Positions 24,325 to 34,258 of a stretch of DNA of 64,000 nucleotides are shown piece by piece. The notes beneath the pieces are model-generated. The model saw nothing but the letters and a program-made list of their open reading frames with translations. It ran no database searches and was not told the origin of the DNA. Source of the DNA: Salipaludibacillus sp047795645 (GTDB lineage: Bacteria; Bacillota; Bacilli; Bacillales; Salisediminibacteriaceae); the NCBI RefSeq assembly GCF_047795645.1, contig NZ_CP181045.1, forward strand, positions 1,116,001 to 1,180,000, written 5' to 3'. Within the stretch, counting starts at the first letter, position 1; every line of letters starts with the position of its first letter. A program made the position numbers and the translations under genes.

Positions 24325-25306
24325 TATGATCGTACCTATATATAACGTGGAAAACTACCTTAAACAATGTTTAGATAGTCTCGTAAATCAAACCTATGAA
24401 AACATCGAAGTTATTCTTGTTAATGATGGTTCGCCTGATAATTCGTGTGAAATTGCTAAAGAGTATGACGAAAAATATGTAGATTTTTATTTATACCATA
24501 AGCAAAATGGTGGATTATCCGACGCAAGAAATTATGGGATGACTTTTGCAACTGGAGATTATATTATGTTTGTCGATAGTGATGATTGGTTATCCGAAAA
24601 AATGGTTGAAACGTTAATATTTCATATGAATAAACATGAAGCGGATGTAATTCAAGCTGCTTTTTATTATGCGTACGAAGAGTATTCACTTTACGATAAC
24701 CGGTACTACTCACCAGAAGATAATATTATTTCATTAAACAATAAGTCATTAATGAATGAATTAGTTATAAATGAAAAAGTGAAAAACTTTGCATGGGGAA
24801 AGTTATACAAAAGAGACTTAATTAAAGATCTACCGTTTAAAAAAGGGGTTTTGTTTGAAGATGTTTTCTGGGCCCACCATGTCATGAAGCAGGTTAATCG
24901 ATATGTTATTTGTCATGAACCAATGTACCACTATCGCCAAAGAAATGACAGCATTGTAAACAATTATTCTATTAAGAATCTTGATATTATCAAGGGGTTA
25001 AAAGAAAGACACGTATTTCTAGAAGATAACTACAAACATCTAGTTGATGAGTCTTACAAATTACTATTAAGAACACAACTGCAACATCATCAAATTCTTG
25101 TTATGAGCAAAGACCATTGTAAAAATAAAAAGCATAGAAAAGATATCATAACTAGCATTAAGAATGATTATGCACATTACAAAAAGGCGGTTAGAAAAGA
25201 TAAGGTGCTATACCGTCAACTAGTATTATTTAAAATTCATCCAATGTTTCAGCTTGGGTATATAGCGATTCGTAAATGTTTAAGAAAACTAAGGAGATCT
25301 CAGTAA
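24308..25306 (+). CDS. Family 2 glycosyltransferase
   Basis: ATG 24308 lies just after GGAGGGGAGG and gives 332 residues. The GT-A domain is canonical: ISMIVPIYNVENYLKQCLDS, LVNDGSPDNS near residue 38 and MFVDSDDWLS near residue 90. The sequence KGVLFEDVFWAHHVMKQ, with its Glu-Asp pair, is typical of EpsJ/EpsH-like enzymes and provides the catalytic base region. The C terminus is strongly basic, consistent with membrane-surface binding. Confidence 0.85.
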   Translation: MKPKISMIVPIYNVENYLKQCLDSLVNQTYENIEVILVNDGSPDNSCEIAKEYDEKYVDFYLYHKQNGGLSDARNYGMTFATGDYIMFVDSDDWLSEKMVETLIFHMNKHEADVIQAAFYYAYEEYSLYDNRYYSPEDNIISLNNKSLMNELVINEKVKNFAWGKLYKRDLIKDLPFKKGVLFEDVFWAHHVMKQVNRYVICHEPMYHYRQRNDSIVNNYSIKNLDIIKGLKERHVFLEDNYKHLVDESYKLLLRTQLQHHQILVMSKDHCKNKKHRKDIITSIKNDYAHYKKAVRKDKVLYRQLVLFKIHPMFQLGYIAIRKCLRKLRRSQ

Positions 25307-25339
25307 TACTGAAATATATAAATAAGGCCTAGAAGAGCG

Positions 25340-26800
25340 GTGGCAATATTGGTAACGTTAAAAGAAACTACTCATACTAAAGAGGAGTTAGAGGCAAAAA
25401 TAAATATAAAAAAATTTAAATACTTTGATTTCGACAAAAAATATCACATTTCAGAAGAAAATCCATTACATTATCTAAACTATAGAAGGTTTGATATACC
25501 TGCCAAACATATATATGGATGGTTTAAAGAAAATGGAATTCAGAGTAGTTGGGGAGCAAGACTTTATTACGAGCATATTCGTGTGTTAAATAACTATGAT
25601 GAAGAAGGTGACGGTTCTGGAAAAGTAGGAATAGACTCTTTTGAAAAATCATTCGAGTCAACATTAGTCTCTATAAAAGAAAATGGATTTGATAGTAACA
25701 AAACATTAATTCCAATTGGTGCAAATAATGAACTTTTAGATGGAGCACATCGTCTTACTGCAGCAATCCTTTACAAGCATAAAATTAAATCAATTAAATT
25801 AGATGAATATGGCGCAAAGTACGATTATCAATTTTTTATGAATAGAGGCCTTGATTCACTAGATACAAAGTGGGCAGACGCTATGGCATGTGAGTATTGT
25901 AGGTTGAAAAGTAATACTCAAATGATTATTTTGTTTCCTTCTATCATGAAAAGAAAAAAAAATATCCGTAATATAGTTAGTAAATATGGAAATATTTTTT
26001 ATGAAAAAGATATCTTAGTAGGAAATCAAGGGACAAAAAATTTAATCATCCAACTTTTCAGTGATAAAAAATGGATAGGAAAATTAGAGAATGGGTTTAG
26101 TGGTGTTAATAAAAAGCTACAACGTTTATTTATTAAAGGTGATGCTTCAATAAAATTAATTCTATTTGAGACAGACAGTATCAAGAGAATCATGGAAGTT
26201 AAAAAGGAAATTCAAGCGCTTAATATTGAGAATCATCAAATTTATATAAGTATATCAAAAGAAACTGAACTCGAATTAGCTCAGTTATTATTAAATGAGA
26301 ACAGCCTTCATTTCCTGAATAATGCAAACCCATATAGGTATCTAGAAGTTCATAACCTTATTAAAACTTTCAAGAGTGAATTAAACAAACTGGGCATTAA
26401 TACTAATAATTTTTGCATAGTTAATAGTGCAGTATTGGGAGCATATGGGATATTTGAAATTGAGGACTTGAATTTTATCTATAGTGGTAAAGAAGAACTT
26501 ATTATTAATAATAAGAGAATTACTCAAGTGAACAGTGAATCGATACTAAAGTACCACAATAAAAGTGTTGATGATATCATATTTAATCCAGAAAACCATT
26601 TTTATTATAATGGAATCAAATTTTCCTCTTTGACTCTAGAAAATAACATAAAACTAAAAAACATAAGTGAAATCTATGAGCTTATGTTGACATACTTGCA
26701 TTTATTAAAAGGTAGTCCAAAATTTAAAATTAAAACCTTTTCGAAAAAATTTAATAAGAGATTTAATATCATTCTTCGAAAGGTTAGAAAAGCTTTTTAA
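25340..26800 (+). CDS. ParB/Srx-like domain fused to a nucleotidyltransferase-like domain, unknown function
   Basis: A 486-residue protein with no catalytic family I can name with confidence. Residues about 115-145 (LIPIGANNELLDGAHRLTAA) resemble the ParB/sulfiredoxin fold, which in some relatives (the free serine kinase SbnI) is an ATP-dependent small-molecule kinase. The middle (about 190-340) looks globular, with an IYISISKETELELAQLLL segment. Residues about 360-460 (NFCIVNSAVLGAYGIFEIED, then HFYYNGIKFSSL) look like a nucleotidyltransferase-type domain found in capsule clusters. It sits among glycosyltransferases and so is probably part of polymer assembly or decoration. The start is GTG 25340 or TTG 25349. 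Both have weak RBSs. Confidence 0.6.
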   Translation: MAILVTLKETTHTKEELEAKINIKKFKYFDFDKKYHISEENPLHYLNYRRFDIPAKHIYGWFKENGIQSSWGARLYYEHIRVLNNYDEEGDGSGKVGIDSFEKSFESTLVSIKENGFDSNKTLIPIGANNELLDGAHRLTAAILYKHKIKSIKLDEYGAKYDYQFFMNRGLDSLDTKWADAMACEYCRLKSNTQMIILFPSIMKRKKNIRNIVSKYGNIFYEKDILVGNQGTKNLIIQLFSDKKWIGKLENGFSGVNKKLQRLFIKGDASIKLILFETDSIKRIMEVKKEIQALNIENHQIYISISKETELELAQLLLNENSLHFLNNANPYRYLEVHNLIKTFKSELNKLGINTNNFCIVNSAVLGAYGIFEIEDLNFIYSGKEELIINNKRITQVNSESILKYHNKSVDDIIFNPENHFYYNGIKFSSLTLENNIKLKNISEIYELMLTYLHLLKGSPKFKIKTFSKKFNKRFNIILRKVRKAF

Positions 26801-26842
26801 CAATCATGTGGAACTAGAAACAAGGTAAGGAGAGCTATAGTA

Positions 26843-28033
26843 ATGAAAAAACAGATTCTATTTGTAATCGATTCACTAGATGTTGCAGGATCAGAAAAAA
26901 GTTTAATATCATTACTGTCATTATTAGATTTTAATGAATATTCCGTTGATCTACAACTTTTTCAACATGGACACATGCTAGAGAAATTAGTACCAAAAGA
27001 AGTGAATGTTTTAAAGCCTATAAAGTACACAACATTCACTAATTTAAAATTAAACAAAGCTATATTATATTCAGTGCGGAACTTTAAATATAAAATGCTT
27101 TCCTCCAGATTGAAATTTTCTATTAAAGTACGAGGGAAACAATTTACTAATAGACAGAAATCAAGAATATATTGGCAAAATTCATGTGACGTAATTGACA
27201 GACCGCTCCAAAAATACGATATAGCAATTAGTTATTCACAAGGAATTCCTACTTTCTATGTTGCTGATAAAGTTGATGCAGTTAAAAAATTTACATGGGT
27301 AAATGTTAGTTATAAATTAGATGATATGGAAAAAAGCTTTCAGAAACCATTTTACGACAAATACAATAAAATAGTTGCGGTGTCTGACTCAACAAAGGAA
27401 ATACTATTAAAAACTTTTCCAGAATATTCTACTGATATTGAAGTTATATATGATATAAATAATCCAAAATCAATTTCCAATATGGCTGAAATCGGCAAAA
27501 GTTATCAAGATAATTTCAGTGGAATAAGGCTATTAACAATAGGTAGATTAGATCACCAAAAAGGGTATGACATAGCACTTGAAGCATGCGAAAATTTGAA
27601 AAAACAAGGGATTAATTTCAGGTGGTACGTGTTGGGGAAAGGACCTCTTAAACAAGAAATTGAAAATGAGATCAGAAAAAATGAGCTATCAGAACATTTT
27701 ATTCTTCTAGGGGTCGAAGCAAATCCATATCCCTTTATAAAAAACTCGGATATTTATGTTCAAACATCAAAATTTGAAGGATTTGGTCTTGCAATTGCAG
27801 AAGCACGTATGCTCAATATACCTGTTGTTACTACTGAATTTGATGCCGTCTATAATCAGATGAAACAAAAAAAGAATGGTCTTGTAGTTGATATGAATGG
27901 TGAATCTGTGTGTAATGGGATTTTGGAACTTATTAATAATATGCAGTTAAAACAAGAGATTATTACTTACTTACAACAAGAGAAAAAAGGAAATGTTGAA
28001 GAGCTAGATAGATTTTATAAATTAGTAAACTAG
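26843..28033 (+). CDS. Family 4 glycosyltransferase
   Basis: A 396-residue GT-B enzyme, same subgroup as 23104 and 28053 (LFVIDSLDVAGSEKSLISLL). The C-terminal half contains LTIGRLDHQKGYDIALEACE and SKFEGFGLAIAEARMLNIP, the GT4 donor signature. RBS is AAGGAGAG. The three related genes probably arose by duplication and then diverged in specificity. Confidence 0.85.
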   Translation: MKKQILFVIDSLDVAGSEKSLISLLSLLDFNEYSVDLQLFQHGHMLEKLVPKEVNVLKPIKYTTFTNLKLNKAILYSVRNFKYKMLSSRLKFSIKVRGKQFTNRQKSRIYWQNSCDVIDRPLQKYDIAISYSQGIPTFYVADKVDAVKKFTWVNVSYKLDDMEKSFQKPFYDKYNKIVAVSDSTKEILLKTFPEYSTDIEVIYDINNPKSISNMAEIGKSYQDNFSGIRLLTIGRLDHQKGYDIALEACENLKKQGINFRWYVLGKGPLKQEIENEIRKNELSEHFILLGVEANPYPFIKNSDIYVQTSKFEGFGLAIAEARMLNIPVVTTEFDAVYNQMKQKKNGLVVDMNGESVCNGILELINNMQLKQEIITYLQQEKKGNVEELDRFYKLVN

Positions 28034-28052
28034 TGTTGAAAGTGAGATTAAA

Positions 28053-29240
28053 ATGATGAAAAAGAAAATTTTATTCATGCTCATCAATATGAATATAGGT
28101 GGTACAGAAAAGTCGTTACTCAATATGATTGCTGAGCTGCCAGAGGAACAGTTTGAAATTACGTTTTTAATGCTTGAAGAATACGGAGGATTTCTTGATC
28201 AAATTCCTTCTAGAGTGAAAGTGGAATATTTAACAGGTTACGATGAAATCAAACCTAGTATAAATAACCCACCGAGAGTTACTAGTATAAGTCTATTTAA
28301 GAAAAGAAAATTTACAAAGGCTATTAGCTTTTCTGGATACTATCTAATGGCTAAGTTGTTAAATAATAAAGATATATTTTTTAATTATTTAACAAAAAAA
28401 CATTATTTTTCAAAAGATCATTATGATATAGCCATAGCTTATGCTGGTCCCATGGACTTCATAAGCTATTTTGTATTAAACAAGATAAAAGCTAATAAGA
28501 AAATTCAGTGGATTCACTTTGATGTAACAGAAATAGGATTTAGTAAACCATTTGCAATAAAAAATTACAATAAATTTGATAAAGTATTTATCGTTTCTGA
28601 AGAAGCGAAGCGGAAATTAATATCTTTAGTTCCTTCAATAGAAGAAAAAACTACTGTCTTATTAAATGTTGTATCCCCAATAGTGATAAACCAGTTATGC
28701 AAAGAAGGTAAGGGGTTTAATGATGATTTTGATGGAAAGAGAATTCTAACAGTTGGAAGGTTAACGACAGAAAAAGGTCTTGATTTAGCTATTAAAGCCT
28801 TTAAAAATTTAATAAAAGATGGCTATAACGTTAAGTGGTATTGTGTAGGTGAGGGAAATCAGCGCATTTACCTTGAAAAATTAATTGAAGAATATGATCT
28901 TCAAGAAAAATTCATTTTACTTGGTTCAGAAACTAACCCATATACATATATGGACCAATGTGATATATATGTTCAACCATCTAGGCATGAAGGTTATTGT
29001 ATTACCCTTACTGAAGCAAGATATCTAAATAAACCTATCATAACTACTAATTTTACTCCTGCCAAAGAACAAATTATAACTGGAAAGACAGGACTAATTG
29101 TTGATATTGATGAAAACGAGATCTACAAAGCTATCAAAACTCTATTTGAAGATCAGGAGTTAGCTAGGAGTTTTACAACAAACTTAAAAAAGGAAGATAA
29201 TGATTCTAAATTAGAACTAAAAAAATCATTTGAAATATAA
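28053..29240 (+). CDS. Family 4 glycosyltransferase
   Basis: A 395-residue GT-B enzyme that follows its close relative after 19 bases. LFMLINMNIGGTEKSLLNMI opens the protein, TVGRLTTEKGLDLAIKAFKN marks the second Rossmann domain, and PSRHEGYCITLTEARYLNKP is the donor-binding signature. Two adjacent ATG codons are possible starts. Specificity unknown. Confidence 0.85.
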   Translation: MMKKKILFMLINMNIGGTEKSLLNMIAELPEEQFEITFLMLEEYGGFLDQIPSRVKVEYLTGYDEIKPSINNPPRVTSISLFKKRKFTKAISFSGYYLMAKLLNNKDIFFNYLTKKHYFSKDHYDIAIAYAGPMDFISYFVLNKIKANKKIQWIHFDVTEIGFSKPFAIKNYNKFDKVFIVSEEAKRKLISLVPSIEEKTTVLLNVVSPIVINQLCKEGKGFNDDFDGKRILTVGRLTTEKGLDLAIKAFKNLIKDGYNVKWYCVGEGNQRIYLEKLIEEYDLQEKFILLGSETNPYTYMDQCDIYVQPSRHEGYCITLTEARYLNKPIITTNFTPAKEQIITGKTGLIVDIDENEIYKAIKTLFEDQELARSFTTNLKKEDNDSKLELKKSFEI

Positions 29241-29292
29241 TTAATATTAGATTTTATGTTAATGATATTAAAAGGAGGGGGAGGGTGTTGTA

Positions 29293-30336
29293 ATGTCAAT
29301 GATTAGTGTGATTGTTCCTATATATAATGTTGAAAATTACTTAAGTAACTGTATAGATTCCATATTAAAACAAAGTTATAAAAATATTGAAATCATACTG
29401 GTGAATGACGGATCAACGGATAGTAGTGGTGAAATATGTAATGAATATGTTAATAAATATAAAAGAATAAAAGTTTTAAATAAAAATAATGGTGGTGTAT
29501 CTTCAGCTCGGAACGTCGGGATAAAAAGTGCAAGAGGTGATTATATATCATTTATTGATCCCGATGACACAATCGAACCTGATATGTATACTACTCTCTT
29601 AGAAACTTCTTTAACTTATAAAGCTGACATTGTGGTATGTCCAATAAAAACAATAAATGTCCCTACTAACAAAAGTTCAATTTCAACGGTTTGGAAAGAA
29701 GTGAATTGTCTAATTGGAAAAAGTGAAATTGAAAAACAACTTATACCATCCATTTTAGAAGGGAAAACATTTAGTTTAGTATCTTGTGTAAACAAACTAT
29801 ACAAAAAATCGATTCTTGATCGTCATGAAATAACTTTTGATGAGAATAAAACACATGGGGAAGATGCGAAGTTTAATTTTTCTTTAGTAACAGTTATTGA
29901 TAGTTTGGTGTTTATTAAAAAACCACTTTATAACTACTTTAAACATGAAAGAGACTCATTAACACAAATTTTTAATGAGAATCTGTATGAGTCTATTTTA
30001 GATAATAAATCGACTTTATTTAAGATTTGTAATAAATATAATTATCAGCAGTACGAAAAAAATATTAGACACCATTTTACTACGGTTACTCTAACTTATT
30101 TGAATGAAATTATAGGTACAAACATTGATAAAAAAAAGAAAGTTAACTTGATAACTAGGGTTCTCAAAGATAAAGATTTCACTAGAAGTATCCGTCCTTA
30201 TAAAGCTGAAACTAACTATTATAAATTATTGAAATTAGTTTGTTTATTGAAGAATGAATATTTATTTTACAACTTAGTTCGTTTAAAAATAAATTTTCAA
30301 TTTCTTTTTAAGAGAAGATTAATTAGAACAAATTAA
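29293..30336 (+). CDS. Family 2 glycosyltransferase
   Basis: A 347-residue GT-A enzyme with MISVIVPIYNVENYLSNCID, LVNDGSTDSS near residue 38 and SFIDPDDTIEPDMY near residue 90. The usual DSDD metal site reads DPDD, with the acidic residues kept. KTHGEDAKFNFSLV holds the Glu-Asp pair typical of the family. A very strong RBS (AAAAGGAGGGGGAGG) precedes the ATG. It is the last glycosyltransferase before the flippase gene. Confidence 0.85.
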   Translation: MSMISVIVPIYNVENYLSNCIDSILKQSYKNIEIILVNDGSTDSSGEICNEYVNKYKRIKVLNKNNGGVSSARNVGIKSARGDYISFIDPDDTIEPDMYTTLLETSLTYKADIVVCPIKTINVPTNKSSISTVWKEVNCLIGKSEIEKQLIPSILEGKTFSLVSCVNKLYKKSILDRHEITFDENKTHGEDAKFNFSLVTVIDSLVFIKKPLYNYFKHERDSLTQIFNENLYESILDNKSTLFKICNKYNYQQYEKNIRHHFTTVTLTYLNEIIGTNIDKKKKVNLITRVLKDKDFTRSIRPYKAETNYYKLLKLVCLLKNEYLFYNLVRLKINFQFLFKRRLIRTN

Positions 30337-30394
30337 TATAATCTTTCTATATTCATTTAGAACAATAAGGCATATAATTTAAAGGTGTGAAAAA

Positions 30395-32161
30395 ATGGAA
30401 GATATAAAGAAAATATTAACACTATTTAACAAACGAGAAAAAAAGAAATTACTATTGTTATTTTTTATGATGATTATTGCTGCTATTTTTGAGACTGTTG
30501 GAATTGGATTAATTGTTCCTTTTGTAAATATTATTACAAGCCCTGAAGTAATTCAGGAACAAGCTATTTTATACTATTTATATAATACATTTAATTTTAA
30601 ATCGACAACTGCATTTCTAATATTTGCAGTCATCATGTTATTATTAGTATTTGTTATAAAGAATCTTTATTTACTTTTATTTCACTACGCACAATATCGA
30701 GTTATTTTAAATCAACAAGTTAAACTATCAAAAAATCTTCTGAGAGAATACTTAATAAAACCATATACGTTTCATCTTCAGAGAAATACTGCTGATTTAT
30801 TACGTAATGTGAATGAAGAAGTATCAAAGGTATTTCAAGGCATGATTATGTCCAGTTTTCAGTTATTTACAGAAGTTTTGGTAATAGCGTGCATTTCAAT
30901 ATTATTATTCGTTACTCAACCAATTGCAACGTTAACAGCTTCGGTCTTATTAGGCGGTAGTGTTTTTTTATTTTTTAAAGTTTTCCGCAAAAAAATCAGT
31001 ACTCTAGGTGAAGAACAACAAAAAGTTAGCGGAACAATGATAAAGTGGGTCAATCAAGGACTCGGAGCAAGTAAGGAAGTGAAAGTTTCAGGAAAAGAAA
31101 GTTTTTTTGTAAATGCGTACACAAAACAGAGTCAAATTAAAGCCAATAACAGTCGTTATATGAAGATGTTAGAGCAAGTTCCGCGCTTGTTTATAGAGAC
31201 GTTATTGGTTTCCATTGTTCTTTTGACGATGCTTATTATTATGCTTCAAGGACAAACAACGGCACAAATCGTTGCTACTATGGCACTTTTTGCTATGGCA
31301 GCTTTTCGTTTAATGCCTTCTATTACTCGTGTAGTAGCGATGGTAACTACTATTCGATACAATCGTCCTGCCTTATCTGTCATTTATGATGACTTAATCA
31401 AGAATGCATCTAATGAAAAATTATCCCAAAAGAATACTACTATTATTAATAAAGGAAAGCTAACATTCAATAGTACTATAAAGCTAGAAAAAGTCTCTTT
31501 TCGTTATCCAAATCAAGAAGAAGAAGCTATCAAAAACGTCACAATAACAATCCCTATAGGGCAATCTGTTGCTTTTGTGGGAGAGTCTGGAGCAGGAAAA
31601 ACAACCATAGTTGATATTATTCTAGGGTTATTAAACCCGGAAAAAGGGAGTGTTTCAGTTGATGGAAAACCCTTAATCGATCAACAAGCTGTATGGCAGC
31701 AAAAAATTGGGTATATTCCACAATCTATTTTCCTATCAGATGATACGATACGTGGTAATGTAGCATTTGGAATTGAAGATTCGAAAATCGAGGAAGATGA
31801 AGTTTGGAGAGCGTTAGAACAGGCGCAACTAAAAGAGTTCATAAAATCTTTACCTGGTCAGTTAGAAACAACAGTAGGCGAGCGAGGAGTTAGATTATCC
31901 GGAGGACAACGACAAAGAATAGGAATTGCCCGTGCGCTTTACCATAATCCAGAAATTCTTTTCATGGACGAAGCAACTTCCGCATTAGATAATGAAACGG
32001 AAAAAGAAATTATGAAAGCTATTGACGGACTAAAAGGTGAAAAGACATTAATTATTATTGCACATAGATTAAGTACAATAGAAAACTGTGATATTGTATT
32101 TAAGATAAATAAAGCTAAATTAGTTGCGATTGACAATAAAACTAAAAAAACAGTAATTTGA
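30395..32161 (+). CDS. ABC exporter, PglK-like lipid-linked oligosaccharide flippase
   Basis: A 588-residue half-transporter: six membrane helices (about residues 20-330) fused to an ATPase domain. Walker A is GESGAGKTT, the Q-loop is IPQSIFLSDDTIRGNV, the signature is LSGGQRQRIGIARAL, Walker B is ILFMDEATSALD and the H-loop is IAHRLST. The overall pattern resembles Campylobacter PglK, which flips undecaprenyl-linked oligosaccharides across the membrane. No Wzx-type flippase (EpsK) is present in the locus, so this protein probably takes that role. Its stop overlaps the next transcript by the RBS only, so it is co-transcribed with the ribosyltransferase trio. Confidence 0.85.
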   Translation: MEDIKKILTLFNKREKKKLLLLFFMMIIAAIFETVGIGLIVPFVNIITSPEVIQEQAILYYLYNTFNFKSTTAFLIFAVIMLLLVFVIKNLYLLLFHYAQYRVILNQQVKLSKNLLREYLIKPYTFHLQRNTADLLRNVNEEVSKVFQGMIMSSFQLFTEVLVIACISILLFVTQPIATLTASVLLGGSVFLFFKVFRKKISTLGEEQQKVSGTMIKWVNQGLGASKEVKVSGKESFFVNAYTKQSQIKANNSRYMKMLEQVPRLFIETLLVSIVLLTMLIIMLQGQTTAQIVATMALFAMAAFRLMPSITRVVAMVTTIRYNRPALSVIYDDLIKNASNEKLSQKNTTIINKGKLTFNSTIKLEKVSFRYPNQEEEAIKNVTITIPIGQSVAFVGESGAGKTTIVDIILGLLNPEKGSVSVDGKPLIDQQAVWQQKIGYIPQSIFLSDDTIRGNVAFGIEDSKIEEDEVWRALEQAQLKEFIKSLPGQLETTVGERGVRLSGGQRQRIGIARALYHNPEILFMDEATSALDNETEKEIMKAIDGLKGEKTLIIIAHRLSTIENCDIVFKINKAKLVAIDNKTKKTVI

Positions 32162-32178
32162 TAAGGAGTGAGTTGGAA

Positions 32179-33192
32179 ATGAATTATAAAAGTTATCACG
32201 ACTTAGAAGAATTGATAAAAAATAATGTTTCCTTACTCCAATCGAGTGACTATGACTTGATAGTAGGAATTCCTAGGAGTGGCATGATAGCAGCTTACAT
32301 GATTGCTAATTATCTAAATAAAGATTGTTGTGATATAGGAGTGCTAACAAGTAATTCAACATTTGAGACCACACGATATCCTAAAGGTAATTCAAATTAT
32401 CCTAGTGATGCCAAAAATATTTTAATTGTTGATGATTGTATAGCTAGCGGGAACTCTCTTTCTAATTCTCTAAATAGCCTCAGGGAGTTTGATAATGTAA
32501 AGATCACTACTCTTTGTATATATTCTTCTGAGAAAGTGAGAAACGATGTGGATTTATTTTTTGAGTATCTTCCATCACCAAGGATCTTTGAATGGCATAT
32601 CTATCATTGTGTCATAACGAAAAAATCATGTTTTAATATTGATGGTGTTTTGTGTATGAGCCCAACCACAAAGCAAAAAAATGATGATGAAAAATACTTG
32701 GAATTTTTGCTAAATACTTCTCCATTATTTATACCTTCAGAAAAAATCAACTATATTATAACCAGCCGTCCCGAGAAATATCGTAATGAAACAGAAACAT
32801 GGTTAAAAAATAATGGTGTTCAATATGATTCCCTTATTATGTTTAAAAAGAGATTTGATAAAGGGTGTCCAAATTTTATAGAAGAAGTAAATTATAAAGC
32901 TAGAGTTTATAAAAAATCAAAACAAGAGCTTTTATATGAAGAAGACAGAAATCAGGCAGTAATGATCCATAGGAGGACAAAAAAACCTGTTTTTTGTGTT
33001 GGAACAAATGAAATGTTTTCTAAAGGAATTCTAATTTCAGCCATCTATGGTTCAAGATACTCAAAAAATCTTATAACAGATTTTTCGAAAGAAAAATTAC
33101 AAAAAATACCTATATTTTATTCTACTATGAGAGCTGTTTACCGAATAATAAATAATATTAATAAGCCTAGTAAAAAGTCGTTAAATAGATAA
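32179..33192 (+). CDS. Dual-domain ribofuranosyltransferase paralogue 1: PRT intact, phosphatase nucleophile lost
   Basis: ATG 32179 behind AAGGAGTGAG gives 337 residues. Residues 1-145 are a phosphoribosyltransferase: VGIPRSGMIAAYMIANYL (pyrophosphate loop) and VDDCIASG at residues 84-91 (PRPP loop). Residues about 150-310 are HAD-like: NIDGVLC, TSRPEKYR, TNEMFS. The architecture matches the gPRT-PRP proteins that build ribofuranose into polysaccharides. The PRT domain moves 5-phosphoribose from PRPP to a glycan and the HAD domain removes the 5-phosphate. Here the first Asp of the HAD DxD motif is Asn153 (codon 32635-32637), so phosphatase activity should be lost. Acceptor unknown. Confidence 0.8.
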   Translation: MNYKSYHDLEELIKNNVSLLQSSDYDLIVGIPRSGMIAAYMIANYLNKDCCDIGVLTSNSTFETTRYPKGNSNYPSDAKNILIVDDCIASGNSLSNSLNSLREFDNVKITTLCIYSSEKVRNDVDLFFEYLPSPRIFEWHIYHCVITKKSCFNIDGVLCMSPTTKQKNDDEKYLEFLLNTSPLFIPSEKINYIITSRPEKYRNETETWLKNNGVQYDSLIMFKKRFDKGCPNFIEEVNYKARVYKKSKQELLYEEDRNQAVMIHRRTKKPVFCVGTNEMFSKGILISAIYGSRYSKNLITDFSKEKLQKIPIFYSTMRAVYRIINNINKPSKKSLNR

Positions 33193-33229
33193 CGAAGCTG
33201 CAGAACAAAATAAAAGGGGAGGGACTTAT

Positions 33230-34213
33230 ATGAACTACAGAGGATATAGTGATATGAGCAAATTAATTAGGAAAAATATATCATTTCTTCAATCGAAAAA
33301 TTTTGATTTAATTGTTGGTATCCCAAGAAGTGGAATGATACCAGCAAATATGATTGCACATCACTTAAATAAAGATTGTTGTGATATAACAACTTTTCAT
33401 AATAATTACAATCTAGAATCAGAACACATCTTAAATTCTAGTAATTACAGTGAATTTTCTTATGATGCAAAAAATGTCCTTATTGTAGACGATTGTATAG
33501 CCAGTGGGAAATCATTATCAAAATCACTACAACAGTTATCGAAGAGCCGAGATTATAATTTAACGACATTGTGTATTTATTCTACAAAGACGGAAAGGGA
33601 AGATGTTGATCTAGTTTTGGAACCTTTGCCTGGAATAGGCATTTTTGAATGGAATATATACCATCAAAAAATTGTTGAAGTATCTTGTATTACTATTGAT
33701 GGAGTCTTATGTTCTAATCCAACTGAAAAGGATGCTAATGATAATGATAAATATTTAGATTTTATTTTGAATGCTCCTCCGATATTTATACCCTCTGGAA
33801 AGGTAAACATACTTGTAACTAGTAGATTGGAAAAATACCGAAGGCAAACAGAGGCGTGGTTAAAAAAATACAATGTAGAGTATGATTCCTTAATAATGTT
33901 AGAACAACCCTCCAATAAATTTGGACACAAAGAAATACTAGTTAATCATAAAGTTGCCACTTATAAAAAATCAGGAAATGAACTATTTTTTGAAAGCAAT
34001 CGAGAACAATCTATAGAAATTCATATACGAACAAAAATGCCTGTTTATTGTGTTGAAACCAATGAAATGTTCTCTAAAAATAAGTATATCTCAGCTCTAT
34101 ACGGATCAAAAGCTGCAAAAATATATTTGCTTGAGAACTTTAGAGATAAGATTACAAAGCTTCCAAAACCAATCTATTATTCTTTAAGAAGTGTTTACCG
34201 GATGATTAGCTAG
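33230..34213 (+). CDS. Dual-domain ribofuranosyltransferase paralogue 2: PRT intact, phosphatase nucleophile lost
   Basis: A 327-residue tandem paralogue of the preceding gene, sharing order and spacing of all motifs. The PRT domain looks functional: VGIPRSGMIPANMIAHHL and VDDCIASG at residues 86-93. In the HAD domain the motif reads TIDGVLC, with Thr155 (codon 33692-33694) where the nucleophilic Asp belongs, while TSRLEKYR and TNEMFS are kept. It should therefore transfer phosphoribose but not dephosphorylate the product. Sequence differences from copy 1 outside the motifs suggest a different glycan acceptor. RBS is AGGGGAGGGA. Confidence 0.8.
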   Translation: MNYRGYSDMSKLIRKNISFLQSKNFDLIVGIPRSGMIPANMIAHHLNKDCCDITTFHNNYNLESEHILNSSNYSEFSYDAKNVLIVDDCIASGKSLSKSLQQLSKSRDYNLTTLCIYSTKTEREDVDLVLEPLPGIGIFEWNIYHQKIVEVSCITIDGVLCSNPTEKDANDNDKYLDFILNAPPIFIPSGKVNILVTSRLEKYRRQTEAWLKKYNVEYDSLIMLEQPSNKFGHKEILVNHKVATYKKSGNELFFESNREQSIEIHIRTKMPVYCVETNEMFSKNKYISALYGSKAAKIYLLENFRDKITKLPKPIYYSLRSVYRMIS

Positions 34214-34258
34214 CTACTTATATATTATTTTGTTTACTAAATAAATGGAGGTAAATCT

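Noticed and set aside
25340..26800. Plasmid or chromosome partition protein, from the ParB-like motif
   Set aside because: It lacks a ParB DNA-binding HTH, there is no parA or parS context, and it is embedded in glycosyltransferase genes.
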